From contig NZ_PDWR01000004.1 in NCBI RefSeq assembly GCF_010211755.1, positions 1-64,000 on the forward strand: 64,000 bases of DNA, written 5' to 3'. The notes under the pieces were generated by a model. The model did not search any database, had not been told where the DNA came from, and saw only the letters and a list, made by a program, of their open reading frames with translations. How positions within the stretch are numbered: the stretch's first letter is position 1; each line of letters begins with the position of its first letter. Both the position numbers and the translations under genes were made by a program. Positions 41,808-50,082 of this stretch are shown here, piece by piece. The DNA comes from Pseudoxanthomonas sangjuensis (lineage in GTDB: Bacteria; Pseudomonadota; Gammaproteobacteria; Xanthomonadales; Xanthomonadaceae).

Positions 41808-42302
41808 ATGTCCCTGACCGCCACCTTCAACACCGCCCGCGGCCCGATCAAGGTCGAACTGCTGGCCGACAAGGCCCCGCTGACCGTGGCCAATTTCGTC
41901 AACCTGGCCAGGCGCGGCTTCTACAACGGCCTGAATTTCCACCGCGTCATCGCCGACTTCATGATCCAGGGCGGCTGCCCCGAGGGTTCCGGCCGCGGCG
42001 GCCCGGGCTACCGCTTCGAGGACGAAACCGGCAACGGCGTGGCCCACGAGCGCGGCGTGCTGTCGATGGCCAACGCCGGCCCGAACACCAACGGCAGCCA
42101 GTTCTTCATCACCCACGTCGCCACCCCGTGGCTGGACGGACGCCACACCGTGTTCGGCAAGGTGCTGTCGGGCATCGAGGTCGTCGATGCGGTCCAGCAG
42201 GGCGACGGGATCGAGTCGGTGGTCATCGAAGGCGACGCCGACGCCGCGCTGGCCGCCAAGGCCGACCGCGTGGCGGAGTGGAACAAGCTGCTCGACGCCT
42301 GA
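41808..42302 (+). CDS. ppiB: Cytoplasmic cyclophilin-type peptidyl-prolyl isomerase
   Basis: Catalyses cis-trans isomerisation of prolyl bonds during folding. The 164-residue length equals E. coli PpiB and there is no signal peptide, so it is cytoplasmic. Active-site segments are [13 protein letters not shown] (catalytic arginine, Phe and Gln) and [10 protein letters not shown]. The ATG follows GGAGCGAAAA. It is divergent from typA and precedes mdh, which has its own promoter. Confidence 0.95.
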   Translation: MSLTATFNTARGPIKVELLADKAPLTVANFVNLARRGFYNGLNFHRVIADFMIQGGCPEGSGRGGPGYRFEDETGNGVAHERGVLSMANAGPNTNGSQFFITHVATPWLDGRHTVFGKVLSGIEVVDAVQQGDGIESVVIEGDADAALAAKADRVAEWNKLLDA

Positions 42303-42372
42303 CGACCCTCGCGGGCGCGCGCGCGCCGTGCCCCTACCGACCAATGGCGTAGCCGGCCTGCCAAGGGCCGCG

Positions 42373-42381
42373 TGCTAAAAT
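42373..42381 (+). promoter_or_regulatory. Candidate extended -10 promoter for mdh
   Basis: TGCTAAAAT (42373-42381) fits the extended -10 pattern, 71 bp before the mdh ATG in the 149-bp ppiB-mdh gap. The -35 region is weak. Confidence 0.45.
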
Positions 42382-42451
42382 TCCGCGCCGTTTTTCCGGG
42401 CCCGGGACGCTCGTGCCCGGCCTCCGGCACCATCCCCACTGGAGAGTTTCG

Positions 42452-43438
42452 ATGTCCAAAGCCCCCGTTCGTGTTGCCGTGACCGGCGCCGCCGGCCAGA
42501 TCGGCTACGCCCTGCTGTTCCGCATCGCCTCCGGCGAAATGCTCGGCAAGGACCAGCCGGTGATCCTGCAACTGCTCGACCTGCCGCTGGAAAAGCCGCA
42601 GGCCGCGCTGAAGGGCGTGATCATGGAACTGGAAGACTGCGCGTTCCCGCTGCTGGCCGGCGTGTTCGGCACCGGCGATCCGGAAGTGGCGTTCAAGGAC
42701 GCCGACGTGGCCCTGCTGGTCGGCGCGATGCCGCGCGGCCCGGGCATGGAGCGCAAGGACCTGCTGCTGAAGAACGCCGAGATCTTCACCGTCCAGGGCA
42801 AGGCGCTGAACAAGGTCGCCAGCCGCGACGTCAAGGTGCTGGTGGTCGGCAACCCGGCCAACACCAACGCCTACATCGCCATGAAGTCGGCGCCGGACCT
42901 GCCGGCGAAGAACTTCACCGCGATGCTGCGCCTGGACCACAACCGCGCGCTGTCGCAGCTGTCGGCCAAGGCTGGCGTCGCCGTCGGCGACATCGAGAAG
43001 CTGGTGGTGTGGGGCAACCACAGCCCGACCATGTACCCGGACTACCGCTTCGCCACCGTCAACGGCGCCTCGCTGAAGGACAAGATCGGCGACGCCGACT
43101 GGAACGCCAACACCTTCATCCCGCAGGTCGGCAAGCGCGGCGCCGCGATCATCGAGGCCCGCGGTCTGTCGTCGGCCGCCTCGGCCGCCAACGCCGCGAT
43201 CGACCACGTCCGCGACTGGGTGCTGGGCAGCAACGGCAAGTGGGTGACCATGGGCATCCCGTCCGACGGTTCCTACGGCATCCCGGAAGGCGTGATCTTC
43301 GGCTTCCCGGTGACCACCGCGAACGGCGAGTACACCCTGGTCAAGGACCTGCCGATCGACGAGTTCAGCCAGAAGGCCATCGACAAGACCCTGGCCGAAC
43401 TGGAAGAAGAGCGCGGCGGCGTCGCCCACCTGCTCTGA
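42452..43438 (+). CDS. mdh: Malate dehydrogenase (NAD)
   Basis: Interconverts malate and oxaloacetate in the TCA cycle. The start is the ATG at 42452 ([20 protein letters not shown]) with GGAGAG upstream; a longer frame has no ribosome-binding site. The 328-residue protein belongs to the LDH-like MDH group with GxxGxxG nucleotide binding, substrate-binding arginines (RLDHNRA) and the catalytic histidine in [12 protein letters not shown] strong terminator follows. Its product oxaloacetate is a substrate of the methylcitrate enzymes encoded nearby. Confidence 0.97.
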   Translation: MSKAPVRVAVTGAAGQIGYALLFRIASGEMLGKDQPVILQLLDLPLEKPQAALKGVIMELEDCAFPLLAGVFGTGDPEVAFKDADVALLVGAMPRGPGMERKDLLLKNAEIFTVQGKALNKVASRDVKVLVVGNPANTNAYIAMKSAPDLPAKNFTAMLRLDHNRALSQLSAKAGVAVGDIEKLVVWGNHSPTMYPDYRFATVNGASLKDKIGDADWNANTFIPQVGKRGAAIIEARGLSSAASAANAAIDHVRDWVLGSNGKWVTMGIPSDGSYGIPEGVIFGFPVTTANGEYTLVKDLPIDEFSQKAIDKTLAELEEERGGVAHLL

Positions 43439-43462
43439 TCCGCGAGCGCATCCGCGGTTACC

Positions 43463-43494
43463 GAAAACGCCGGGCCTGCCCGGCGTTTTCTTTT
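43463..43494 (+). terminator. Intrinsic terminator after mdh
   Basis: GAAAACGCCGGGC (43463-43475) pairs perfectly with GCCCGGCGTTTTC (43478-43490), followed by TTTT. It lies 25 nt after the mdh stop. Confidence 0.92.
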
Positions 43495-43591
43495 CGCGAA
43501 ACCGCTTCCGGGGAAGATCGCCGGCGGGGTTCGACCGTCCCGTCCCGGCCGCGGCCGGCCGGGGCGGGGCGGGAAGGCCGGTCCGAATGGT

Positions 43592-43606
43592 TGATCGGAC
43601 CGATCA
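43592..43606 (+). promoter_or_regulatory. Palindromic candidate operator before prpE
   Basis: A perfect 15-bp palindrome, TGATCGG-A-CCGATCA, centred 83 bp before the prpE ATG. With the preceding T it includes TTGATCGGA, which recurs on the opposite strand in the prpB divergent region (47053-47061). It is a likely binding site for the locus regulator, probably the HTH-citrate synthase protein; this is inference. Confidence 0.6.
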
Positions 43607-43681
43607 TTCATACCAAAGGCGACGATACTTCCGCGCGCACCGGCGCTACGCTCTTTCCCGTTCCAGCCCCGGGAGAGGGAA

Positions 43682-45583
43682 ATGGGTTACGAAGCCGAGT
43701 ACCAGCGCTCCGTGGAGCAGCCGGAGGCCTTCTGGGCCGAGCAGGCCAAGGCCATCCATTGGCACAAGCCGCCGCAGAAGATCCTCGACTACTACGACCC
43801 GCCGTTCCGCAAATGGTTCGTCGGCGGGCAGACCAATCTCTGCTACAACGCGGTCGACCGGCACCTGGCCGAGCGTCCCGACCAGTTGGCGCTGGTCGCG
43901 GTCTCCACCGAGACCGATGTCACCCGCGAGATCACCTATCGCGAGCTGTACCGCGAGGTGAACGCCTTCGCCGCGGTGCTGAAGCAGCTTGGCGTCGGTC
44001 GCGGCGACCGCGTCGTCGTCTACATGCCGAACATGGCCGAAGCGGTGTTCGCGGTGCTGGCCTGCGCGCGCATCGGCGCGATCCATTCGGTGGTGTTCGG
44101 CGGTTTCGCCGCGCACAACCTCGCCGTGCGCATCGACGACGCGCAGCCGAAGCTGCTGATCGCCGCCGACGCCGGCAGCCGCGGCGGCAAGGTCGTTCCG
44201 TACAAGCCGCTGGTCGACGAGGCCTGCGCGAAGGCGGCCACGCCGCCGCCGAAGGTGCTGATCGTTTCGCGCGGGCTCGATCCGGCGGAGCCGCGCGTCG
44301 AAGGCCGCGACGTCGACTACGCGACGCTGCGCGCGGAAGTCGGCGACGCCGAAGTGCCGGTCGAGTGGCTGGAATCGAACGAGCCCAGCTACCTGCTCTA
44401 CACCAGCGGCACCACCGGCCGCCCGAAGGGCGTGCAGCGCGATGTCGGAGGCCATGCGGTCGCGCTCGCCCTGTCGATGCGCACCGTGTTCGACGTCGGC
44501 CCGGGCCAGGTGATGTTTTCCACTTCCGACGTCGGCTGGGCGGTCGGACATTCGTACAACATCTACGGCCCGCTGATCGTCGGCGCAACGTCGCTGCTGT
44601 ACGAAGGCCTGCCGGTCAACCCCGACGCCGGCATCTGGTGGGCGCTGTGCGAGAAGTACGGCGTGCGCACCATGTTCTCGTCGCCGACCGCGATCCGCGT
44701 ACTGAAGAAGCACGACGCATCGTTCATCCGCGACCACGACCTGTCGAGGCTCAAGTGGCTGTTCCTCGCCGGCGAGCCGCTGGACGAGCCGACCGCGACC
44801 TGGATCCACGACGCCCTCGGCAAGCCGGTGATCGACAACTACTGGCAGACCGAGACCGGCTGGCCGGTGCTGTGCCTGCTGCCGGGCCTGGACCTGAAGC
44901 CGGTGAAGTTCGGTTCGCCGGGCCTGCCGAACCTCGGCTACAAGCTGCGCGTGATCGACGAGACCACCGGCCTCGAGGCGAAGGCGAACGAGAAGGGCGT
45001 GCTGGTGATCGAGCCGCCGCTGCCGCCGGGCTGCATGACCACGGTGTGGCGCGACGACCAGCGCTTCCTCAGCAGCTACTTCAGCCACTTCAAGGAACTG
45101 CTGTACAGCTCGCTGGACTGGGCGATCCGCGACGAGGACGGCTACACCTTCATCCTCGGCCGCACCGACGACGTGATCAACGTCGCCGGCCACCGCCTGG
45201 GCACGCGCGAGATCGAGGAATCGGTGTCGGGCTTCCCGGCCGTCGCCGAAGCGGCGGTGATCGGCGTCAACGACGAACTGAAAGGCCAGGTACCGGTGGT
45301 GTTCGCCACGTTGCGCCAGGCCACCGACGAGCAGGCCGCGCGCGTGCAGGCCGCCGACGGCATGCGCAAGACCGTCGAGCGGACCCTCGGCGCGGTCGCG
45401 CGCCCCGCGCGGGTGTACATCGTCAATGCATTGCCCAAGACGCGCTCGGGCAAGCTGCTGCGGCGCTCGCTGCAGGCGCTGGCGCAGGGTTCGGATCCGG
45501 GCGATCTCTCCACGCTCGACGATCCGAACGCGCTGGAGGAAGTGAAGCGCGCGCTGCAGCGCGGCCCCGAGGTCGGGAGCTGA
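43682..45583 (+). CDS. prpE: Propionyl-CoA synthetase
   Basis: Activates propionate with ATP and CoA to propionyl-CoA, feeding the methylcitrate cycle. The 633-residue acyl-CoA synthetase has the AMP-binding signature YTSGTTGRPKGVQRDVGGHA, whose QRD-GG form is typical of PrpE. It also has TSDVGWAVGHSYNIYGPL, DNYWQTETGWP and the C-terminal lysine in PKTRSGKLLRR, the site of regulatory acylation in related enzymes. The start ATG follows GGGAGAGGGAA. It is separated from prpBC by the oppositely oriented HTH-citrate synthase gene. Confidence 0.94.
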   Translation: MGYEAEYQRSVEQPEAFWAEQAKAIHWHKPPQKILDYYDPPFRKWFVGGQTNLCYNAVDRHLAERPDQLALVAVSTETDVTREITYRELYREVNAFAAVLKQLGVGRGDRVVVYMPNMAEAVFAVLACARIGAIHSVVFGGFAAHNLAVRIDDAQPKLLIAADAGSRGGKVVPYKPLVDEACAKAATPPPKVLIVSRGLDPAEPRVEGRDVDYATLRAEVGDAEVPVEWLESNEPSYLLYTSGTTGRPKGVQRDVGGHAVALALSMRTVFDVGPGQVMFSTSDVGWAVGHSYNIYGPLIVGATSLLYEGLPVNPDAGIWWALCEKYGVRTMFSSPTAIRVLKKHDASFIRDHDLSRLKWLFLAGEPLDEPTATWIHDALGKPVIDNYWQTETGWPVLCLLPGLDLKPVKFGSPGLPNLGYKLRVIDETTGLEAKANEKGVLVIEPPLPPGCMTTVWRDDQRFLSSYFSHFKELLYSSLDWAIRDEDGYTFILGRTDDVINVAGHRLGTREIEESVSGFPAVAEAAVIGVNDELKGQVPVVFATLRQATDEQAARVQAADGMRKTVERTLGAVARPARVYIVNALPKTRSGKLLRRSLQALAQGSDPGDLSTLDDPNALEEVKRALQRGPEVGS

Positions 45584-45589
45584 CATCCG

Positions 45590-45724
45590 CGCCCAGTCGT
45601 CGCCCGCGACCGGCGGGCGCAGGCGCGCGGGATCGGCGTCGTCTTCCGGCGACCAGGCGACGTCGCGGCCTTCCGGGTCGCGAAATCGACAGCGCCACCA
45701 GCAACGCAGGCGGGGTGGGCACAC
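45590..45724 (-). pseudogene. Possible decayed coding remnant in the prpE/regulator gap
   Basis: In the 225-bp convergent gap, the - strand reads FRDPEGRDVAWSPEDDADP and continues to GDDWARM with almost entirely G/C third positions, like a real gene here. Just upstream, a second frame reads VPTPPALLVALSIS. Together they look like a frameshifted fragment without a start site. The family is not recognised and chance is not excluded. Confidence 0.25.
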
Positions 45725-45808
45725 GAAGCACCGAAGCGGGACGCCGCACGACCCGCCGCGCCGCCATGGGGGCCGGTGTGCCTTTCGCTGGCGTGCTGCC
45801 GTACGCGG

Positions 45809-47035
45809 TCATTCCGCCGGCGCCGCATTCTCCGGGGCGATGCCCGCATAGCTCGCGCGCGGCCGGATCAGCCGTCCCTGCGCCTGTTGTTCCAGCGCAT
45901 GCGCGAGCCATCCCGCGAGGCGTGCGGCCGCGAACATCACCAGCGCCGGCGTGGCGGGCAGGCCGTTGAGGCGGCAGAGCGCCGCGAGCATGAAGTCGAT
46001 GTTCGGCCGCTGCCCGCTGATTTCCTCGGTCGCGGCGATCAGCGCTTCGAGCGCAGCCAGTCCAGGCGTGCCTGCATGCTGCTTGCGCACGTGCGCAAGC
46101 AGCTCGGCCGCGCGCGGGTCGCCATGCGGATACAGCGCATGGCCGAAGCCGGGCAGGTCGTCGCCGCGCTGCCAGCGCGCGGCGATGAAATCGCGCGCGG
46201 TGGCCGCTTCGCGCGCGTCGCCGATCAGCGCGTAGGCGCGCGCGGTGGCGCCGCCGTGGCGCGGGCCGGACAGCGCCGCCAGGCCGCTGCAGACCGTGGC
46301 GTGCAGGTGCGCGCCGGTCGAGGCGACCACGCGCGCGGCGAACGCCGACACGTTGAGCTCGTGGTCGGCGCAGACGATCAGCGCGGCGCGCACCAGCTCG
46401 GCGAAACCTTCGTCGCCCGGCTTCCAGCGCTGCGCGAGCAATCGGTGCACGGGACCGGCGGAGGGCGGCTGCGCGACCAGCAGGGCGGCGTTGTGGCGCA
46501 GCAGGGTCGCGGCGATTTCATTGCGCACGCGCGGCGCCGAGTTGAACGAATGGCGCACGTCCAGCGCCAGCAGCGGGATCGCCGACATCGCGCGCTCCAG
46601 CGGCGGCAGGTCGGCATCGCCGGCGATGGCCGCGACCCGGTCCGGCCATCGTTCGGCGAACGGCACGCCGAAGGGGTCGTGGTCGCCGCAATCCCACAGC
46701 CGGCGCGCCACGCCCTCGAGCGTGGCGCCTTCGCGGACCAGGTCGATGGCGGACCGCCCGCGGTAGTACGGGCCGTCCGGGCGGATCAGCGAGATCCGCG
46801 TTTCCAGCACCGGCAGGCCGCGGTCCAGGCTCTGCGCCGCGCCGCGCGCCGCGCCGCGCCCGGCGCGCTTGCGCTGCGCCAGCCGCTCCACGTCCTGGCG
46901 CGGGTACAGGCGGCTGCGGTGGTCCTTGCCGGGGCGCGATTCCAGCAGGCCGCGGCTGACGTAGGCGTACAGCGTGGCCTGGCTGATGCCGAGGATGCGG
47001 CAGGTTTCGCGGGCGGACAGCAGGTCGGCGGGCAT
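45809..47035 (-). CDS. Helix-turn-helix/citrate synthase fusion, probable regulator of prp genes
   Basis: The 408-residue protein joins a MerR/excisionase-like winged helix (about 5-55: LLSARETCRILGISQATLYA, then VSRGLLES) to a citrate-synthase domain (about 75-400). The enzyme triad is kept: H260 (GPRHGG), H299 (GFGHAL) and D347 (NIDFML), plus R308 (DPR) and R391. These match H230, H269 and D320 of neighbouring PrpC. It could thus bind oxaloacetate, (2-methyl)citrate or acyl-CoA and either catalyse or sense. The start ATG at 47035 places it divergent from prpB across a region rich in TTGATC sites. A GntR- or Fis-type PrpR is absent. A purely enzymatic role remains possible. Confidence 0.85.
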   Translation of the reverse strand: MPADLLSARETCRILGISQATLYAYVSRGLLESRPGKDHRSRLYPRQDVERLAQRKRAGRGAARGAAQSLDRGLPVLETRISLIRPDGPYYRGRSAIDLVREGATLEGVARRLWDCGDHDPFGVPFAERWPDRVAAIAGDADLPPLERAMSAIPLLALDVRHSFNSAPRVRNEIAATLLRHNAALLVAQPPSAGPVHRLLAQRWKPGDEGFAELVRAALIVCADHELNVSAFAARVVASTGAHLHATVCSGLAALSGPRHGGATARAYALIGDAREAATARDFIAARWQRGDDLPGFGHALYPHGDPRAAELLAHVRKQHAGTPGLAALEALIAATEEISGQRPNIDFMLAALCRLNGLPATPALVMFAAARLAGWLAHALEQQAQGRLIRPRASYAGIAPENAAPAE

Positions 47036-47044
47036 GTGGATAGA

Positions 47045-47071
47045 TTGATTTATCCGATCAAGATTGATCAA
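47045..47071 (+). promoter_or_regulatory. Candidate operator cluster between the HTH-citrate synthase gene and prpB
   Basis: Half-sites TTGAT (47045), ATCAA (47057), TTGAT (47064) and ATCAA (47067) form overlapping palindromes: TTGAT-N7-ATCAA, GATCAA-GA-TTGATC (47056-47069) and TTGATCAA (47064-47071). The stretch is AT-rich against its surroundings and starts 10 bp before the divergent ATG. It shares TTGATCGGA with the prpE palindrome. It is positioned to control both divergent genes. Confidence 0.65.
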
Positions 47072-47176
47072 CCTTCGGGATAGTGCCAGATTTGCGCCCG
47101 GCGAGAGCATGCCAATCGCGCACCGCTCCCGCCCGTCCGGCGTATCGTGCCGCCGACCAGCAAGGAGCCTCCCCGC

Positions 47177-48079
47177 ATGACCCACGCATCCGCCGGCGCC
47201 CCCGCAACTCCGGGAGCGAAGTTCCGTGCCGCGCTCGCCGCCGAGAAACCGCTGCAGGTGATCGGCGCGATCAACGCAAACCACGCGCTGCTGGCCCAGC
47301 GCGCCGGCTTCCGCGCGATCTACCTGTCCGGCGGCGGTGTCGCCGCGGGTTCGCTCGGCATTCCCGACCTGGGCATCACCGGGCTGGAGGACGTGCTGGT
47401 CGACACGCGTCGCATCACCGACGTCTGCGACCTGCCGCTGCTGGTCGACATCGACACCGGCTTCGGGCCCAGCGCGTTCAACATCGAACGCACGGTGAAG
47501 TCGCTGATCAAGGCCGGCGCGGCCGGTTGCCACATCGAGGACCAGGTCGGCGCCAAGCGCTGCGGCCACCGGCCCGGCAAGGAAATCGTCGCCCTCGCGG
47601 AGATGGTCGACCGCATCAAGGCCGCGGCCGACGCGAAGACCGATCCCGACTTCTTCCTGATCGCGCGCACCGACGCGATCCAGTCCGAAGGCGTCGACCT
47701 GGCGATCGAGCGCGCGGTGCGCTGCGTCGAGGCCGGTGCCGACGGCATCTTCGCCGAGGCCTCGTACGACCTGGAGACCTACCGCAGGTTCGTCGACGCG
47801 GTGAAGGTGCCGGTGCTGGCCAACATCACCGAGTTCGGCGCGACCCCGCTGTTCAGCCGCGACGAACTCGCGTCGGTCGGCGTCGCGATCCAGCTTTACC
47901 CGCTGTCGGCGTTCCGCGCGGCGAACAGGGCCGCCGAAGCCGTCTACACCGCGATCCGCCGCGACGGCCACCAGAAGAACGTCGTCGATCTGATGCAGAC
48001 CCGCGAGGAACTGTACGACCGCATCGGCTACCACGCCTTCGAACAGAAGCTCGACGCGCTGTTCGCGGCGAAGAAATGA
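47177..48079 (+). CDS. prpB: 2-Methylisocitrate lyase
   Basis: Cleaves 2-methylisocitrate to succinate and pyruvate, the last step of the methylcitrate cycle. The start ATG at 47177 is 9 nt after AAGGAG; the 300-residue product begins [20 protein letters not shown]. The ICL/PEPM fold shows [18 protein letters not shown], the Mg2+ site DIDTGFG and the catalytic loop [12 protein letters not shown]. prpC follows after 23 nt. The gene is divergent from the HTH-citrate synthase gene and probably regulated through the operators at 47045-47071. Confidence 0.96.
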   Translation: MTHASAGAPATPGAKFRAALAAEKPLQVIGAINANHALLAQRAGFRAIYLSGGGVAAGSLGIPDLGITGLEDVLVDTRRITDVCDLPLLVDIDTGFGPSAFNIERTVKSLIKAGAAGCHIEDQVGAKRCGHRPGKEIVALAEMVDRIKAAADAKTDPDFFLIARTDAIQSEGVDLAIERAVRCVEAGADGIFAEASYDLETYRRFVDAVKVPVLANITEFGATPLFSRDELASVGVAIQLYPLSAFRAANRAAEAVYTAIRRDGHQKNVVDLMQTREELYDRIGYHAFEQKLDALFAAKK

Positions 48080-48102
48080 TTCCGAGACAAGTGGAGAATG
48101 CC

Positions 48103-49254
48103 ATGAGCGAAGCCACCACCACCGCCTTCAAGCCGAAGAAGTCCGTCGCCCTCAGCGGCACCGCCGCCGGCAACACCGCGCTGTGCACGGTCGGCCGCAC
48201 CGGCAACGACCTGCATTACCGCGGCTACGACATCCTCGACCTGGCCACCACCAGCGAGTTCGAGGAAATCGCCCACCTGCTGGTGCACGGCAAGCTGCCC
48301 AACAAGGCCGAGCTGCGCGCCTACAAGGCCAAGCTGAAGTCGCTGCGCGGCATCCCGGCGGCGGTCAAGGCCGCGCTGGAGGAACTGCCGCCGTCGGCGC
48401 ACCCGATGGACGTGATGCGCACCGGCGTGTCGGTGCTGGGCTGCGTGTCGCCGGAGAAGGACGACCACAACCACCCGGGCGCGCGCGACATCGCCGACAA
48501 GCTGATGGCGTCGCTGGGTTCGATGCTGCTGTACTGGTACCACTGGAGCCACAACGGCCGCGCCATCGACGTGGAGACCGACGACGACTCCATCGGCGGC
48601 CACTTCCTGCACCTGCTGCACGGCGAGACGCCGCCGGAGAGCTGGGTGCGCGCGATGCACACCTCGCTGATCCTGTACGCGGAGCACGAGTTCAACGCCT
48701 CCACCTTCACCTGCCGCGTCATCGCCGGCACCGGCAGCGACATGTACAGCTGCATCGCCGGTGGCATCGGCGCGCTGCGCGGGCCGAAGCATGGCGGCGC
48801 CAACGAGGTCGCGTTCGAGGTGCAGAAGCGCTACGAGACCCCGGACGAGGCCGAGGCCGACATCAAGGCCCGCGTCGAGCGCAAGGAAGTGGTGATCGGT
48901 TTCGGCCACCCGGTGTACACGGTGTCCGACCCGCGCAACAAGGTGATCAAGCAGGTCGCGAAGGAGCTGTCGGAAGAGCAGGGCAACATGAAGATGTACG
49001 ACATCGCCGAGCGCCTGGAATCGGTGATGTGGGACATCAAGAAGATGTTCCCCAACCTGGACTGGTTCAGCGCGGTCAGCTACCACATGATGGGCGTGCC
49101 GACGGCCATGTTCACCCCGCTGTTCGTCATCGCCCGCACCAGCGGCTGGAGCGCACACGTGATCGAGCAGCGCATCGACGGCAAGATCATCCGCCCCAGC
49201 GCGAATTACACCGGGCCGGAAGACCTGGCATTCGTCCCGCTGGATCGGCGCTGA
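48103..49254 (+). CDS. prpC: 2-Methylcitrate synthase
   Basis: Condenses propionyl-CoA with oxaloacetate to 2-methylcitrate. The 383-residue citrate-synthase-family protein has H230 (GPKHGGAN), H269 (GFGHPVY) and D320 (NLDWFSA), and the short, hexamerisation-free architecture of PrpC. The start ATG at 48103 is 6 nt after GTGGAG; an alternative 9 codons upstream (MIPRQVEN) overlaps the prpB stop. It is the second gene of prpBC. No prpD or acnD follows. Confidence 0.95.
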   Translation: MSEATTTAFKPKKSVALSGTAAGNTALCTVGRTGNDLHYRGYDILDLATTSEFEEIAHLLVHGKLPNKAELRAYKAKLKSLRGIPAAVKAALEELPPSAHPMDVMRTGVSVLGCVSPEKDDHNHPGARDIADKLMASLGSMLLYWYHWSHNGRAIDVETDDDSIGGHFLHLLHGETPPESWVRAMHTSLILYAEHEFNASTFTCRVIAGTGSDMYSCIAGGIGALRGPKHGGANEVAFEVQKRYETPDEAEADIKARVERKEVVIGFGHPVYTVSDPRNKVIKQVAKELSEEQGNMKMYDIAERLESVMWDIKKMFPNLDWFSAVSYHMMGVPTAMFTPLFVIARTSGWSAHVIEQRIDGKIIRPSANYTGPEDLAFVPLDRR

Positions 49255-49282
49255 CCGACGCCGGACGCGCACGGCGCCGACT

Positions 49283-49305
49283 CCCCTCCCGCCCTGCGGG
49301 AGGGG
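49283..49305. repeat. REP-like GC palindrome after prpC
   Basis: CCCCTCCCGC (49283-49292) pairs with GCGGGAGGGG (49296-49305) around CCT, 28 nt after prpC. The sequence resembles the CCCTCCC/GGGAGGG extragenic palindromes common in this bacterial group; a related stem lies at 3801-3830. It may also end the prpBC transcript. Confidence 0.45.
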
Positions 49306-49542
49306 CAGGGGCGAGGGCGTTTTCCGCCGGGCCGGAAGACCTGGCCCGCGTGATGCGCGGCAGGCCACCACGGGAATCCGCACCCGCTTGTCGCGCCTGG
49401 CCGGTGCCGGGGCGGGGAAACCGTGCCCGGGCCGGAATGTGACGTCATTCCGGTATACGATGGGGTCGCGCGGCCAAAATACGCTAGCAGGCGTGCCGCA
49501 GTGCGGCGGGGAGGGGTCCCCGGCCTGATATCAGGGGAAAAC

Positions 49543-50055
49543 ATGGCAGACATGCAGTATTTCAAGACCGATGCCGGCCGGCAGGAGATCGAGCAGCGCT
49601 CGCGCAAGTTGCCCGCCAGCGTGCGTTCGATCCTGTTGATGGTCGATGGCCAGCGCAGCGCGTCGGACCTGGCGACGCTGATCGAGTCGCTGCGCGCGCC
49701 GGCCGACACGTTGCAGCAATTGCAGGAGCAGGGGCTGATCGAACTGCGTTCGCCGGCCGGCGCCGCGGGCGTTGGCGCGGAAGCCGCGCCGGTGCAGGCG
49801 GCGGGCGTCCCGGCCGCGGCGGCCGACCGCTACACCGCGCTGTACAACCTGGCCAGCGAAGCCATCCGCGCCCACCTCGGCCTGAAGGGCTATTTCCTGC
49901 AGTTGAAGGTCGAGCGCTGCTCGACCGTGGAGGAACTCGAGGCGTTGCTGCCGGACGTGGCCGAGGCCCTGGCCAAAGCCAAGAGCGACGCCCTCGGCCG
50001 GCGCTGGCTGGCCGACGCGCGCGCCGCACTCGGCACGGGAACAGCGCCGGCATAG
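49543..50055 (+). CDS. Hypothetical protein, possible winged-helix N-terminus
   Basis: I do not recognise a named family. The start ATG at 49543 (MADMQYFKTDAGRQEIEQR) follows AGGGGAAAAC, giving 170 residues. The N-terminal part, LPASVRSILLMVDGQRSASD then LATLIESL and LQEQGLIEL, has the rhythm of a small winged-helix domain seen in many proteobacterial signalling proteins. An Ala-rich linker (about 74-92) leads to a helical C-terminal part (YNLASEAIRAHLGLKGYFLQ). There is no signal peptide or membrane helix. It converges on the GST gene 27 nt downstream. Confidence 0.8.
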   Translation: MADMQYFKTDAGRQEIEQRSRKLPASVRSILLMVDGQRSASDLATLIESLRAPADTLQQLQEQGLIELRSPAGAAGVGAEAAPVQAAGVPAAAADRYTALYNLASEAIRAHLGLKGYFLQLKVERCSTVEELEALLPDVAEALAKAKSDALGRRWLADARAALGTGTAPA

Positions 50056-50082
50056 GCTGCCGACGGAGCCGGACTGCCCGGC

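Noticed and set aside
41691-42344. N-terminal extension of typA over ppiB
   Set aside because: The extra frame is antisense to the cyclophilin gene; the canonical TypA start is at 41690.
45809-47035. Simple annotation as a second citrate or methylcitrate synthase
   Set aside because: The N-terminal DNA-binding domain and divergent position make a purely enzymatic label incomplete, although activity cannot be excluded.
47036-48034. Long N-terminal extension of the HTH-citrate synthase frame
   Set aside because: It is antisense to prpB and crosses the operator region; the HTH domain starts naturally at the ATG at 47035.
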